This document shows positions 18,401 through 27,328 of a stretch of 64,000 bases of DNA, piece after piece. The stretch comes from an uncultured Prevotellaceae bacterium. Lineage in GTDB: Bacteria; Bacteroidota; Bacteroidia; Bacteroidales; Bacteroidaceae. The stretch's first letter is position 1. The number at the start of each line of letters is the position of its first letter. The notes beneath the pieces were generated by a model. It was given only the letters and a program-made list of their open reading frames with translations, had not been told where the DNA came from and ran no database searches. Both the position numbers and the translations under genes were made by a program. Location of the stretch: contig OMXV01000001.1 of NCBI GenBank assembly GCA_900315075.1, positions 158,126 through 222,125 of the forward strand. The letters run 5' to 3'.

Positions 18401-18696
18401 GTAGCGTAGCCAATGTAAGTAACGACAAGTGTACCCTGTGCTGGTACGTCTTTTAATTCAAAGTTGCCGTCGAAATCGGTTACAGTACCGACACCAGCAG
18501 CATCTTTTACCTTAACAGTGGCACCGATAATCGGCTCACCGTTTTTGTCTGTCACCTGACCTTTCACGACAGCGCTCTGCTGAACGACCTGAAATGCCGG
18601 GTCTGCCATTGTCGGCAATGGGAATGCCGTCATTCCTACTGCCAACGCCATTGCGAAGCATAGCTTCTTGAATGGAATTGAATGAGCATAGTTCAT
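15418..18696 (-). CDS. susC: SusC/RagA-family TonB-linked outer-membrane glycan transporter
   Basis: About 1092 residues with the start set at 18696 (MNYAHSIPFKK...), which gives the signal peptide and removes an unlikely 36-residue extension. Order: signal peptide; carboxypeptidase-regulatory-like domain (VVKGQVTDKNGEPIIGATV to YATKEIAF); TonB box region LQEVVVVGYG; plug with GLQIGFSSDAQANASIQLRG, ILDGM and DIGQIDVLKDASSAAIYG; 22-strand barrel ending in FGLNVTL. Imports oligosaccharides with the downstream SusD lid. It is transcribed divergently from the HTCS gene, which presumably activates it. Confidence 0.96.
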   Translation of the reverse strand: MNYAHSIPFKKLCFAMALAVGMTAFPLPTMADPAFQVVQQSAVVKGQVTDKNGEPIIGATVKVKDAAGVGTVTDFDGNFELKDVPAQGTLVVTYIGYATKEIAFKSGQTLNVILEEGSEALQEVVVVGYGTMRKKDLTGSVVQIDPRKVADQNPGTVQDLLRGTPGLQIGFSSDAQANASIQLRGQNSLYTDGSHNAPLIILDGMQFAGSLSEINPDDIGQIDVLKDASSAAIYGAKAASGVIIITTKKGKEGKPIINVSTNFAANTKAVYRDVFSPSEYMTYREDWYKAQTYGYREDGTWGYYGKDSGIPVGYYDNYNNLSQYGISQDQWASNGPKTSQAGESMLSLYARRMGFDADAALVMENFLNGKTYNWEDAVFRTGFNQDYNASISGATDRINYYLGFGYLNNEGAIQGDDYHTYRANMKLNAKITDWLEVGANVNFQDRSDISQKVPLGSNYWDDNQLRESPYASRFDADGNEIQYPRTGNPTNGGYNYHFQQKYIDLDKGYTVLNTIFNAKLTLPYGFTYQFNISPRYQWFYDRYWMSASLPDSKAADRGSNRNTSKTFNWSLNNTLTWDRTYNDLHHFTVTLVQEAEENRYWYDEIHARNITPTDVLGFHYIEGANKEQSSFRTNDTHYTAAAYLGRLFYGFMDRYMLTATVRRDGYSAFGQNNPWANFWSLGASWVLSEEKFAQDWNWLDMAKLRISYGTNGNRSLSDTYLALSNLANGGLYAYYKFGSTTQEVLNALQVSRLGNPNLEWEKTSSWNFGLDFSLLKNRISGSFDFYHKRTHDMIMGQRLPNFTGFSSITTNLGEVTNTGFEITLNTRNIDTENFKWNTTLGFSYNKNKIKHLYYEYDEDGKEMDDTSNGWFIGKPIGEIWYWKTDGIWQANEVEEAAKVNQKPGDPKVVNVYTEDDKVLEDGTRIPVYNDKDRTYQGTTQPPIYWNMRNDFTFLKNFTFSFSMYSYMGHKSRAGYWLNGDNSGSMFTQTCNTFKKEYWTPNNPTNDYGRLNAVGPSGVTGIEKVYNRSFVRLDNITLGYTLPTELTNKIGIQRVHVTAGINNVFTIDSWEYGDPETGGFANRQFMFGLNVTL

Positions 18697-19137
18697 TTGA
18701 TACGGTTTTTTAATTAATGATTTATGGTTAATGATAATACTCAACGTAAACGACTGTTGAATCCGTATGCAAAGATAGGGAAACAGTAAAGAAGCGATGT
18801 CCACTTATCATTATTTTGGGGAGACAAATCATTATTTTTCTCTATTTCATTGGAGTTTCACGCATTATGCTACTAAATATTTATTTTTTCCTCCTCAAAT
18901 TCGATGGGTAGGCAGATGTGCCATATATCGCCTGGAAGCGCAAAATAACACAAATAAAACGGCAAAAAAATGATAGCAATGCCAAATAAATCATTATCTT
19001 TGCAGCGGCATCGTGAATAAAAGGATGCCTCTTTACACACCGCAAAAAGGAATTAGACTTCTTATTAAATCAGAGGTATTAACCTACAATTATTTATGCG
19101 TATTTGCCACACAAAAGTACCAAATATCATTCATCAT
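18697..19137. promoter_or_regulatory. Divergent control region between susC and the HTCS gene
   Basis: 441 bp, AT-rich. It holds a minus-strand -7 box TATCTTTG at 18770-18777 (about 70 nt leader to susC) and a plus-strand -7 box TATCTTTG at 18995-19002 for the regulator. The interval 18780-18990 should carry the regulator's binding site, but no clear direct repeat was identified by eye. No gene is seen. Confidence 0.7.
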
Positions 19138-22100
19138 ATGACAAGAAAGTTGCTGTTGCTATTCTTTTTGACTGTCAGTCAAGTGATGACAGCACAGCAT
19201 GTACCGCTCAGAACTATATCACAGATACCCCTCCAAGGTGCTGAGGATGCTCGCTGCCTGATGTTCGACCACTACGGACTGATGTGGATAGGAACGGACC
19301 AAGGGCTTCATTCTTTCGACGGCTACCGCTTCAAGTCATATAGAAGCAATGCCTATTCACCTGGCATCCTACCCAATAATTATGTCCGCTGTATGACAGA
19401 AGACAAGGAAGACTGCCTTTGGATAGGAACGCGCGACGGACTGGTGCGCTATGACAGGAGAAACGGTCGGTTTAAGACCTACCATCTTCGTGGAGACCAA
19501 GCCCGTTCGGCCAATGTGCTTTTCACATCGGCCAACGGAACGGTTTGGGCAGGAACAAACGCTGGTATCTCTCGTTACGATGCCCCAAATGATGTCTTTG
19601 TCAATGTGGATATGCCTGCTGGCGTACACTCTTTTGCTGAGGACACCAAAGGCAATCTGTATATAGGAACCTGGGAGGGAGGTTTGTTCCGATTGGACAA
19701 GAAAAGCGGCAGGATGGTAAGCTATCCTAAACTGAGCGAGCGCAACACCGCCTCCTCATTATTAATAGACAGCAGAGGGCGACTCTGGATAGGCACTTGG
19801 GAGAATGGTATCGTGTGTCTGGACCATCCTGAGAATGAACATACTCCGAATGTCCATCATATCAACGAGGGGAGACGCGACTTCCGCACTTTCCATCAGT
19901 TGGTGGAGGACCCTGTGAGTCATTCCGTCTGGGGTTGTTGCATAGAAGGACTGACACGTGTAGGTCTCGACGATTTGTCGGAGGTAGAGAACTATGCCAA
20001 TCTTACTTTCTGCTATGACATGCTGACCGACGGCAAAGGAAACCTATGGACAATCACACGAAACCAAGGCATCGTGCATCTTAGCACAAAGTCATCACCT
20101 TTCCGTTTCTGCTATCTCAATCCTGCAGGAAGGGAACTGCCAGTGAACCGTATTCAGAGTGTTTTCACTTCCGACGGCCGCTGGTTTTGGTTAGGACTTC
20201 AGCCTTATGGCCTTGCGCACTATGACCGTGTGGAAAACCGCGTGACCTACAACAGCCAGATTCCCGGATTCAGTCAGATGACAGGCAATCTCGGCATTCA
20301 TGCACAGACCATCTCAGCCGTACTGGATAAAGGCGACGGAGAACTCTGGTTTGGCGGTTCACGTGGCATTATCTCCTGGAAAGAAGGACAGCAAGCAAAA
20401 ATCCTTGACTATAACAATACGCCATTCATCAGAGATGGCAGTGTGAAAGATTTTTTCCGTCAACATGACGGAACGATATGGATAGCTCAAGACAATGGCA
20501 TGTCAGTGGTTTTTCCAGATGGTAAGGGCCGACTGCTCAAAATGAGTGAGGCAGACCGTGATTTCAGCAACTGCGATGTGCAAACCATCAGGGAGGACCA
20601 TCAACACAGACTCTGGATAGCCACTGATAATGCAGGCATCCTACGCATCAGCGGTGATGTACGGCAGCCTCAGACACTGCGTTTCCACCAATATGTCCCT
20701 GCAAACAACAACTATCCGCTGGACGATGCCCTGGCGTGCTATGAAGACGCAGAACACAGACTCTGGGCTATTGCCAACAGTGGCGGACTATTCCTCTATA
20801 ATGCAGAGAAGGATGCCTTTGAGCCTGTCAACCACCGTTTCCATATCAATGTGAACAGCATCTATTCTATCGACGGTGACCGGAAGGGATGGCTGTGGCT
20901 CTCTACAGACAAAGGGCTTATACGGCTGAAGGGTGAAAAAAGCAATAATTCTGTGACCTATTATGGTTTGGAGGATGGTCTTGAGGCACCTCATTTCTCT
21001 CCTCATGGTTCATTCCGTCATGGCAAAGAACTCTTCTATGGCAATGTGAGCGGATTCTTTTCCTTTGAACCCTGCCAGATAGAGAAGTATCAACAGGTGG
21101 GTTCCGCCCCATTGATAGTATCAGACTTGATGATTGACGACGTACCATACGACTGGCTCGACTCCACTTTCCAAAAAAAGATATCCACATGCCAACCTTT
21201 CTATACAAAAGAGATTACCATACCTTCAGGAGTCGATAAATTCTCTGTCGGTTTCTCTCTCCTCACCTACCAGAGTCAGCAGCAATGCCGTTACGCCTAC
21301 CGTCTGGAGAATTATGACCGTGAGTGGCATTATACCGATGCAGAAAACAGGATGGCCACTTATCAGAACCTACCAGCAGGCTCATATCATCTAAGGCTGA
21401 AGGCAATCGATAGTTATGGACATCAGACAGAGATGTCCTACAGTATTAAAGTGAACGTTTTACCCCCATGGTATCTTACCTGGTGGGCCTACCTGATATA
21501 TGCGGCACTGCTGGCTGGTGCCATTTACGGGGTTATACGCTGGTACAAGAACTACCTGAAGACAAAGAACCGCCTAGCTATGGCCGTAGTATTTACCAAT
21601 ATCACCCACGAATTGCTCACCCCACTGACTATTATTTCAGCCTCTGTCGATGAATTGCGACAGAAAGCGCCACAGTTCAGTGCTAATTATGGATTGGTGC
21701 AGAACAATATCCAGCGGCTCACCCGACTGCTACGCCAGATACTTGAAGTGAGGAAATCGCAGGCCGGACAACTGAAACTGTTGGTGGCACGCGGCGACCT
21801 ATCACGCTTTGTTGCTAATGAATGCGAGAGCATCCGTCCGATGGCCGGCTCTAAAAACGGGGAGTTAATAGTATCATGTCCTCCCGAAGGTATTGACGCC
21901 TGGTTCGATAAAGACAAGTTGGACAAAATTCTCTACAACCTTCTATCGAATGCTGTGAAATATAACAAGGAAGGCGGGCGCATAACCGTGACACTGACTG
22001 CCGACGGACAACAGGCAACCCTAAAAGTCAGTGATGAGGGCATCGGTATCTCCAAGGACAAAATGAAACACCTCTATACCCGGTTTCTTGATGGCGACTA

Positions 22101-23145
22101 CCGGCGGATGAACACCCATGGTACGGGTATCGGTCTCTCATTGACGCACAACCTCGTCATGCTTCATCACGGGGAAATCGACTGCCAAAGCATAGAAGGT
22201 AAAGGCACCACATTCATCGTCACCCTACCAATCACGAAAGCAGCATACAACGAGAACGAGATAGATCTCACAGCCGACAATAGGGCCATTGACAGTCAGC
22301 AAACGGACCAGATGGAAGAGCAACTGCTAATGAATGCAGACAATGAGCCAGAAAACGAAGACATGGCTACGGAGAAAGACTACTCGATGTTGATTGTCGA
22401 GGACAACAGCGAACTCCTGGAACTCATGCGTAAGCTTTTTGCTCAACATTATCATGTCTATACTGCGCGCAATGGCAAACAGGCCCTAAACACGATTTAC
22501 AAACGCGATCTCGACATTGTGATAACCGATGTCATGATGCCTGTCATGGACGGTATCGAACTGACACGCTGGATTAAAGACTCAAAAGACTATGCACAAC
22601 TGCCAGTGGTCATGCTGACGGCGAAAACAACGGATGACGACAAAAATGTCGGGTATGAAACGGGGGCAGATGCCTACATCACAAAACCTTTTAGGATGAG
22701 CGACCTGCAGTTGCGTATCAACAGCATCATCCAAAACCGAGAGCGCATACGCAGAAAATTCAGCAGTCAGACCGACTTTAAAGTTGAGGAGCAACACTAT
22801 TCTTCGCCCGACGAAGTTTTTATCCAAAAAGCCATTGACTGTGTGAAACAGCATCTCGACGATGCAGATTACGACCGAGAGCAATTTGCATCCGACATGT
22901 GCGTCTCATCATCAACCCTGTATAATAAACTACGTGCACTCACAGGATTGTCTGTAACCGGATTCATCAACAACATCCGTCTGAAAGAGGCATGCAATAT
23001 CATGCGCCAGCAGCCCAGCATCAAAATCACCGAACTCTCTATGGAAGTAGGTTTCAACACACCGAAGTATTTTACCAAACTTTTCAAGAAAGAGTTTGGC
23101 ATGCTCCCCAGTGAGTATATCAATAAAACGAGTGAGAATCAGTAA
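19138..23145 (+). CDS. Hybrid two-component system regulator (HTCS) of the polysaccharide utilization locus
   Basis: About 1335 residues; the start at 19138 gives a signal peptide (MTRKLLLLFFLT...), while the frame extends to 19096. Periplasmic sensor: two Reg_prop beta-propellers with repeats such as YGLMWIGTDQGLHSFDG and GRLWIGTWENGIV, then a Y_Y_Y domain near 680-760. One membrane span (WWAYLIYAALLAGAIYGVI, near 775-795). Cytoplasm: HisKA with phospho-His in NITHELLTPL (about 822), HATPase (LSNAVKYNKEGG, GTGIGLSL), receiver (MLIVEDN, phospho-Asp in ITDVMMPVMDG, Lys in ITKPF) and a C-terminal AraC HTH (about 1240-1335). Senses an oligosaccharide and activates the divergent SusC/SusD/GH105 genes. 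Confidence 0.96.
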   Translation: MTRKLLLLFFLTVSQVMTAQHVPLRTISQIPLQGAEDARCLMFDHYGLMWIGTDQGLHSFDGYRFKSYRSNAYSPGILPNNYVRCMTEDKEDCLWIGTRDGLVRYDRRNGRFKTYHLRGDQARSANVLFTSANGTVWAGTNAGISRYDAPNDVFVNVDMPAGVHSFAEDTKGNLYIGTWEGGLFRLDKKSGRMVSYPKLSERNTASSLLIDSRGRLWIGTWENGIVCLDHPENEHTPNVHHINEGRRDFRTFHQLVEDPVSHSVWGCCIEGLTRVGLDDLSEVENYANLTFCYDMLTDGKGNLWTITRNQGIVHLSTKSSPFRFCYLNPAGRELPVNRIQSVFTSDGRWFWLGLQPYGLAHYDRVENRVTYNSQIPGFSQMTGNLGIHAQTISAVLDKGDGELWFGGSRGIISWKEGQQAKILDYNNTPFIRDGSVKDFFRQHDGTIWIAQDNGMSVVFPDGKGRLLKMSEADRDFSNCDVQTIREDHQHRLWIATDNAGILRISGDVRQPQTLRFHQYVPANNNYPLDDALACYEDAEHRLWAIANSGGLFLYNAEKDAFEPVNHRFHINVNSIYSIDGDRKGWLWLSTDKGLIRLKGEKSNNSVTYYGLEDGLEAPHFSPHGSFRHGKELFYGNVSGFFSFEPCQIEKYQQVGSAPLIVSDLMIDDVPYDWLDSTFQKKISTCQPFYTKEITIPSGVDKFSVGFSLLTYQSQQQCRYAYRLENYDREWHYTDAENRMATYQNLPAGSYHLRLKAIDSYGHQTEMSYSIKVNVLPPWYLTWWAYLIYAALLAGAIYGVIRWYKNYLKTKNRLAMAVVFTNITHELLTPLTIISASVDELRQKAPQFSANYGLVQNNIQRLTRLLRQILEVRKSQAGQLKLLVARGDLSRFVANECESIRPMAGSKNGELIVSCPPEGIDAWFDKDKLDKILYNLLSNAVKYNKEGGRITVTLTADGQQATLKVSDEGIGISKDKMKHLYTRFLDGDYRRMNTHGTGIGLSLTHNLVMLHHGEIDCQSIEGKGTTFIVTLPITKAAYNENEIDLTADNRAIDSQQTDQMEEQLLMNADNEPENEDMATEKDYSMLIVEDNSELLELMRKLFAQHYHVYTARNGKQALNTIYKRDLDIVITDVMMPVMDGIELTRWIKDSKDYAQLPVVMLTAKTTDDDKNVGYETGADAYITKPFRMSDLQLRINSIIQNRERIRRKFSSQTDFKVEEQHYSSPDEVFIQKAIDCVKQHLDDADYDREQFASDMCVSSSTLYNKLRALTGLSVTGFINNIRLKEACNIMRQQPSIKITELSMEVGFNTPKYFTKLFKKEFGMLPSEYINKTSENQ

Positions 23146-23156
23146 TAACGAAGTGG

Positions 23157-24218
23157 CTATTCATTGACGACTCCACAGTAAGGGCATTTTCCCTTGCTTT
23201 TGATTTGTCGGCCACAGTTACCACAGATGTATTTGCTGCGTGTCTTGAAGAGATATCGATAGACAGCCCAACCAATATAAAGCGCCAAGAGCAGATAACC
23301 GAGATAAAACGATGTGGTGAATGTGAACAGCAGATAGTTGACCACACAAAGAGCCACTACACCGAGCAAATAGGGTACAGCCTCCCCCATGGAGAGATGC
23401 CTGAGACTATCATCTATAGTAGCAATGACCATGATGATAATCATCCACACCGATGTCAAGAACAAAGCCATTGGCCAATGATGTGAGAACGGGTTGAGCG
23501 ATGGGTGAAAATAAAACTCCTGCCATTGCTCAGGTACAAACATCTGAATGCTTGTAAAAAGAGTAGCAGCACACGCCACTGTAATAGTGAGCATCGTGGG
23601 ATAGAAAGTAGCAATATCTTTAAATTGTATGACGTATGACTTATCACTAAAGAGTCTTCTCAACCCATATGCCATCATCACCATCAAGAACACGGCAAGG
23701 AATATCAGCCAATGTTTTTTTGAGAAGAAATAGACGAATTGAGATATCGAATCGTCGGGAACCACATTCACCAACATCTGCTTCTCGTGAACCCATCCAA
23801 ACTCATTATTATTCCTGGCCAGTTGTATCCACACTGAATCGACCGAATCGGCAGGGAGGATGCGAATATCGGCCACCACCACCAATTCTCCTTTAGCGAC
23901 ATAGAAGGTATCCAACGGCATATTGTTGATGGCTTCCTCTGGTATTTGTATTTGCAAAGCGAGACTATCCTTGATGACTTCAAAGTTGTAATTCTCGGTG
24001 TAATGATGCTTTATCCGAAAATCCAAAGAATCAGCCCTTATAGAATCCATCTTGGTAAGTTGGACAGAATCGGCCACTGGCAGGGAAGCCGTTTGCTGTT
24101 GCCCACACGACATGGTAAGAGACGACAACAACATCAACAAGAAGCAAAAAGGCAAAAAAGCAGTCTTCGCCATCTGAAATGTTCTGCGCTTCAACGAATG
24201 TATTCTCTTTCTTTCCAT
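23157..24218 (-). CDS. Polytopic membrane lipoprotein with C-terminal zinc ribbon
   Basis: About 353 residues from ATG 24218 (24173 is an alternative). The lipobox SLTMSC follows a hydrophobic stretch. An extracytoplasmic segment of about 130 residues comes next, whose end (NEFGWVHEKQMLVNVVP) resembles an SH3-like strand. About five membrane spans follow, starting with HWLIFLAVFLMVMMAYGL. The C-terminal tail has a two-CxxC zinc ribbon (CGNCGRQIKSKGKCPYCG). Function is unknown; the ribbon would face the cytoplasm if five spans is right. It follows the U32 peptidase gene with a 1-nt gap, so the two are probably co-expressed. Confidence 0.7.
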   Translation of the reverse strand: MERKRIHSLKRRTFQMAKTAFLPFCFLLMLLSSLTMSCGQQQTASLPVADSVQLTKMDSIRADSLDFRIKHHYTENYNFEVIKDSLALQIQIPEEAINNMPLDTFYVAKGELVVVADIRILPADSVDSVWIQLARNNNEFGWVHEKQMLVNVVPDDSISQFVYFFSKKHWLIFLAVFLMVMMAYGLRRLFSDKSYVIQFKDIATFYPTMLTITVACAATLFTSIQMFVPEQWQEFYFHPSLNPFSHHWPMALFLTSVWMIIIMVIATIDDSLRHLSMGEAVPYLLGVVALCVVNYLLFTFTTSFYLGYLLLALYIGWAVYRYLFKTRSKYICGNCGRQIKSKGKCPYCGVVNE

Positions 24219-24219
24219 A

Positions 24220-26097
24220 TTACCCTGCATATACCAACATCTGACAATTTTTACAATCAAATCCAAGCCTGAATGTGCGTCCATCTGGCAGTCTCATCGA
24301 CAGAGGTTCTTTCCAAGGCACCTTTTTCCCATCACGAGAGCAATAACCTATGAGTTGTCGGATGCAATGACGACACTGCATGATGACACACTTTTGCTTT
24401 TGGTTACCCTTTGCCAATTCAAAAGCCTCCCCCACCCCTTTTTGTCCGTTCTGCGCATAAAAATCACGGGCGAGATGATTAGCCACATTAAACATATAAC
24501 TGTATTCAGCATAGATTGACGGAATGGGCATCGGCAGATGATTCACTTGACCAATCTTGCGAGTTCTGCGTCTCTTGTCGGATTCAGCCGCCAATTTTCT
24601 ATCGAGCATTTCAACAGCCTCCCGTCGCAATTCAGCCAAGACACTTGAGGGAATGAAAATTGTTGCTGTTTGCTCATCAATATGAATTTCTTCTGCCACA
24701 TAATGAGTATTCCCCAACTTCTCCATCTGACGGTACATATTCTCCTCCTGTGGTTTCTGTGCCTTCTGCAATTCTATCTCCCGTTGCACATCCACTTCAA
24801 TATCCGCACCAACAATCGACATCAGAAGTGAGATATTATGCCCTATAGTACGTAGCATCATTTTCACCGGAATCTGTCGCACAGCACTCTTTCCTGCAAG
24901 GGCTTTCTCAAAAGCAGTGTCGCTATTGCGATACAGTCCCATTCCTGGTTTCAATTCCTGCGGCATACGCTGTGGGAATATACGATTGCCCACAGCGCGG
25001 TTTACACGGAATCCTTTCAGAGTCTTGTCCTGGTCGAAGAAACAAAGTCCGTCGCCATTGGCAAAGGCAGCAGTTCCCGCCACGTTGAAAGAGTCTCGAC
25101 GTATCTCCTTTACCTTCCCCACATACTCGCCCATGGCCTTGGGGGTATCGACAGAAGCAATATTCTTTCTGACGCCAGAAACAAAATAGTCGGTAAAACC
25201 CCGATTAAAAGTCTTACGTAAGTTGGGTGTAAAGGCATAACCACACCGCCCCAGAGCCTGACGACACCAGCGGCCATCAGCGTGTCGGATGATTTCATCA
25301 AGTTTTTGACTGTATGCAGCCACCACATTCTTCACATAGTTAACATCCTTCAGTCTTCCCTCAATTTTAAATGATGTCACCCCAGCCTCAGCCATCTGCT
25401 GCAAATGTTCGATACGGCACATATCCTTCAGCGAGAGCCAATATCGAGGTTTGTCTATTTGTCGTCCTTCGGCATCTGTCAGGTCAAATTTCAGCCGACA
25501 AAACTGCGCGCACTCACCCCGATTGGCACTGCGCCTGAAACAAAATTGCGAGGCATAGCAGACACCAGAATAACTTACGCACAAAGCTCCATGCACGAAG
25601 GCTTCTAATTCCACGTTGGGCACCTGACGGTATATCTCAGCGATTTCCTCAATAGACAGTTCACGTGCCAGTACCACTCGAGAAAAGCCCTGACCAGAAA
25701 GCCATGCTACTTTCTCAGGTATGCGGTTGTCGGTTTGTGTACTGGCATGGATGGCCATGGTGACACGACCTTCAGCCCACAGATGCCGCATTACCTCGAC
25801 GATAGCCATATCCTGCACGAGGATGGCATCAACTCCAGCATGTTCAAGGTCAAGAAGTAACGCTTCTACTTTCTCCAACTCATCCTCATACACGATGGTG
25901 TTGACCGTGACATACACCTTTGCCATGAATTGGTGGGCATAGTCGCAAAGTGCCTTGATATCATCAATAGAATTACCAGCCGCCACCCTTGCGCCATGAC
26001 TGATGGCACCTATATACACAGCATCTGCGCCATGATCAATAGCGGCGATGCCACATTCAAGGTTTTTGGCGGGAGCAAGGAGTTCAAGAGGATGCAT
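24220..26097 (-). CDS. U32-family peptidase/RNA-hydroxylation-type protein
   Basis: 625 residues. N-terminal TIM-barrel-like U32 domain: MHPLELLAPAKNLECGIAAIDHGADAVYIG, TVNTIVYEDELEKVE, AILVQDMAI, the signature LEAFVHGALCVSYSGVCYASQFC with RSANRGECAQFCRL, and GVTSFKIEGRLKDVNYV. A C-terminal extension (about 300-600) carries a second domain and ends in clustered cysteines (MQCRHCIRQ and FDCKNCQ). Members such as RlhA and TrhO/TrhP-type proteins act in 23S rRNA or tRNA hydroxylation with an iron-sulfur centre; older annotation calls them collagenase-like. The cysteine pattern fits the former. Cytoplasmic. Confidence 0.88.
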   Translation of the reverse strand: MHPLELLAPAKNLECGIAAIDHGADAVYIGAISHGARVAAGNSIDDIKALCDYAHQFMAKVYVTVNTIVYEDELEKVEALLLDLEHAGVDAILVQDMAIVEVMRHLWAEGRVTMAIHASTQTDNRIPEKVAWLSGQGFSRVVLARELSIEEIAEIYRQVPNVELEAFVHGALCVSYSGVCYASQFCFRRSANRGECAQFCRLKFDLTDAEGRQIDKPRYWLSLKDMCRIEHLQQMAEAGVTSFKIEGRLKDVNYVKNVVAAYSQKLDEIIRHADGRWCRQALGRCGYAFTPNLRKTFNRGFTDYFVSGVRKNIASVDTPKAMGEYVGKVKEIRRDSFNVAGTAAFANGDGLCFFDQDKTLKGFRVNRAVGNRIFPQRMPQELKPGMGLYRNSDTAFEKALAGKSAVRQIPVKMMLRTIGHNISLLMSIVGADIEVDVQREIELQKAQKPQEENMYRQMEKLGNTHYVAEEIHIDEQTATIFIPSSVLAELRREAVEMLDRKLAAESDKRRRTRKIGQVNHLPMPIPSIYAEYSYMFNVANHLARDFYAQNGQKGVGEAFELAKGNQKQKCVIMQCRHCIRQLIGYCSRDGKKVPWKEPLSMRLPDGRTFRLGFDCKNCQMLVYAG

Positions 26098-26103
26098 TTA
26101 TAT

Positions 26104-26217
26104 TGAAAATTGAAGATGAAAAGTAGTTAAAAGGGAGTTAAAGGGGAGTTAAAGGGACAATACCATTGAAGATTGAAAATTGAAAATTATTGAAGATTGA
26201 AAATTGAAAATTGAGGA
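26104..26217. repeat. Mixed minisatellites between metA and the U32 gene
   Basis: GAAAATT heptads (26104-26116), then AGTTAAAGGG units ending in GGGACAATACC (26121-26165), then more GAAAATT heptads (26167-26217). Three tracts of two word families in one gap. No gene is visible in 26098-26305. Confidence 0.8.
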
Positions 26218-26305
26218 TTCTCTACCACTTTAGCTTTTTTCTCCGTATGTTGTGGCTTTGCCGCAGCCCACGAAAAAACTCCCCAGCATTTCTCTAACCC
26301 CTAAC

Positions 26306-27223
26306 TTATTTAATCTCATCAATGTTGTATGGAGTCTCTTGATAGACGTAATAGTTGATCCAGTTGTTGTAAAGCAGATTGGCATGCGCCCTCCATGAGA
26401 CGAGTGGTTGCAAGTCGGGATTGTTGTCCATATAATAATTGCATGGCAATTCCACATCGTCACGGATGTCTCGGTCACGCTTATATTCATTGTCGAGTGT
26501 ATTGGGAGCATATTCCAAATGACCTGTAATGAAGAATTCGCGTCCACCACGAGCCATGATGATACTGGGTCCACATTCTGGAGAGTCAGCAATCAGTTGC
26601 AGACGGTCATCCTTAAGTATATCTTCACGTCTCACTTCTGTATGCCTACTATGTGGCATCATAAAGACATCATCGAATCCACGGAAGATAGGAAGTCGAT
26701 TGCTTGAAGGATATTGTCTGAAAACCCCGAACATTTTCTTGGGAAGAGGGTATTTGGGAATACCATAATAATAATACAATCCCGCCTGCGCTGCCCAGCA
26801 GATATAGAGTGTGGAAGTGACGTTGGTACGTGCCCATTCAAAGATGGCCTTGATTTCATCCCAATAGAACACCTCTTCATAATCAAGTTGTTCGATGGGT
26901 GCTCCAGTGACAATCATACCGTCGAATTTCTGTTTCTTCAAGATTTCAAAGTCCTTGTAGAACAGCATCATATGCTCAATAGGGGTGTTCTTAGGCGTAT
27001 GACTTTTGAGTTTCATGAATTTGATATCCAACTGCAACGGTGTGTTTGACAACAGTCGCAACAAGTCGGTCTCTGTGGTGATTTTCAGCGGCATAAGGTT
27101 GAGAATCACGATACGCAAGGGGCGAATATCTTGCGTATGGGCACGTGTGGTGTCCATTACGAAGATATTCTCTTGCTTGAGCAAATCAATAGCCGGAAGG
27201 CTGTCAGGAATTCTTAAGGGCAT
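26306..27223 (-). CDS. metAA: Homoserine O-acetyltransferase, MetA type
   Basis: 305 residues, the usual MetA length. Acylates homoserine as the first step of methionine synthesis; cytoplasmic. Motifs: PLRIVILNLMPLKITTETDLLRLL, the specificity loop TGAPIEQLDYEEVFYW, and the nucleophile Cys142 in YICWAAQAGLYY, with HTEV and FFITGHLEYA downstream. Residue 111 is Glu. Family knowledge: Glu111 selects acetyl-CoA while Gly111 selects succinyl-CoA, so acetyltransfer is predicted. Stands alone, with word repeats on both sides. Confidence 0.93.
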   Translation of the reverse strand: MPLRIPDSLPAIDLLKQENIFVMDTTRAHTQDIRPLRIVILNLMPLKITTETDLLRLLSNTPLQLDIKFMKLKSHTPKNTPIEHMMLFYKDFEILKKQKFDGMIVTGAPIEQLDYEEVFYWDEIKAIFEWARTNVTSTLYICWAAQAGLYYYYGIPKYPLPKKMFGVFRQYPSSNRLPIFRGFDDVFMMPHSRHTEVRREDILKDDRLQLIADSPECGPSIIMARGGREFFITGHLEYAPNTLDNEYKRDRDIRDDVELPCNYYMDNNPDLQPLVSWRAHANLLYNNWINYYVYQETPYNIDEIK

Positions 27224-27231
27224 TGTTTCTT

Positions 27232-27265
27232 TAGAGGTGAGAGGTAAGGGGTTAGAGGTAAGAGA
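27232..27265. repeat. AGAGGTGAG heptamer minisatellite upstream of metA
   Basis: TTAGAGGTGAGAGGTAAGG-type repeats of the same word family as 43825-43905. They lie 9 nt upstream of the metA start, where leader RNA would be. Confidence 0.7.
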
Positions 27266-27328
27266 ATACTTTTACTACTCTCGGATGCTAAATTTGATGT
27301 AATATATCTGTAATCTTACCACTGATTA

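Noticed and set aside
18780-18990. Possible HTCS operator repeats
   Set aside because: No direct repeat of convincing length was found by eye, so no site is claimed.
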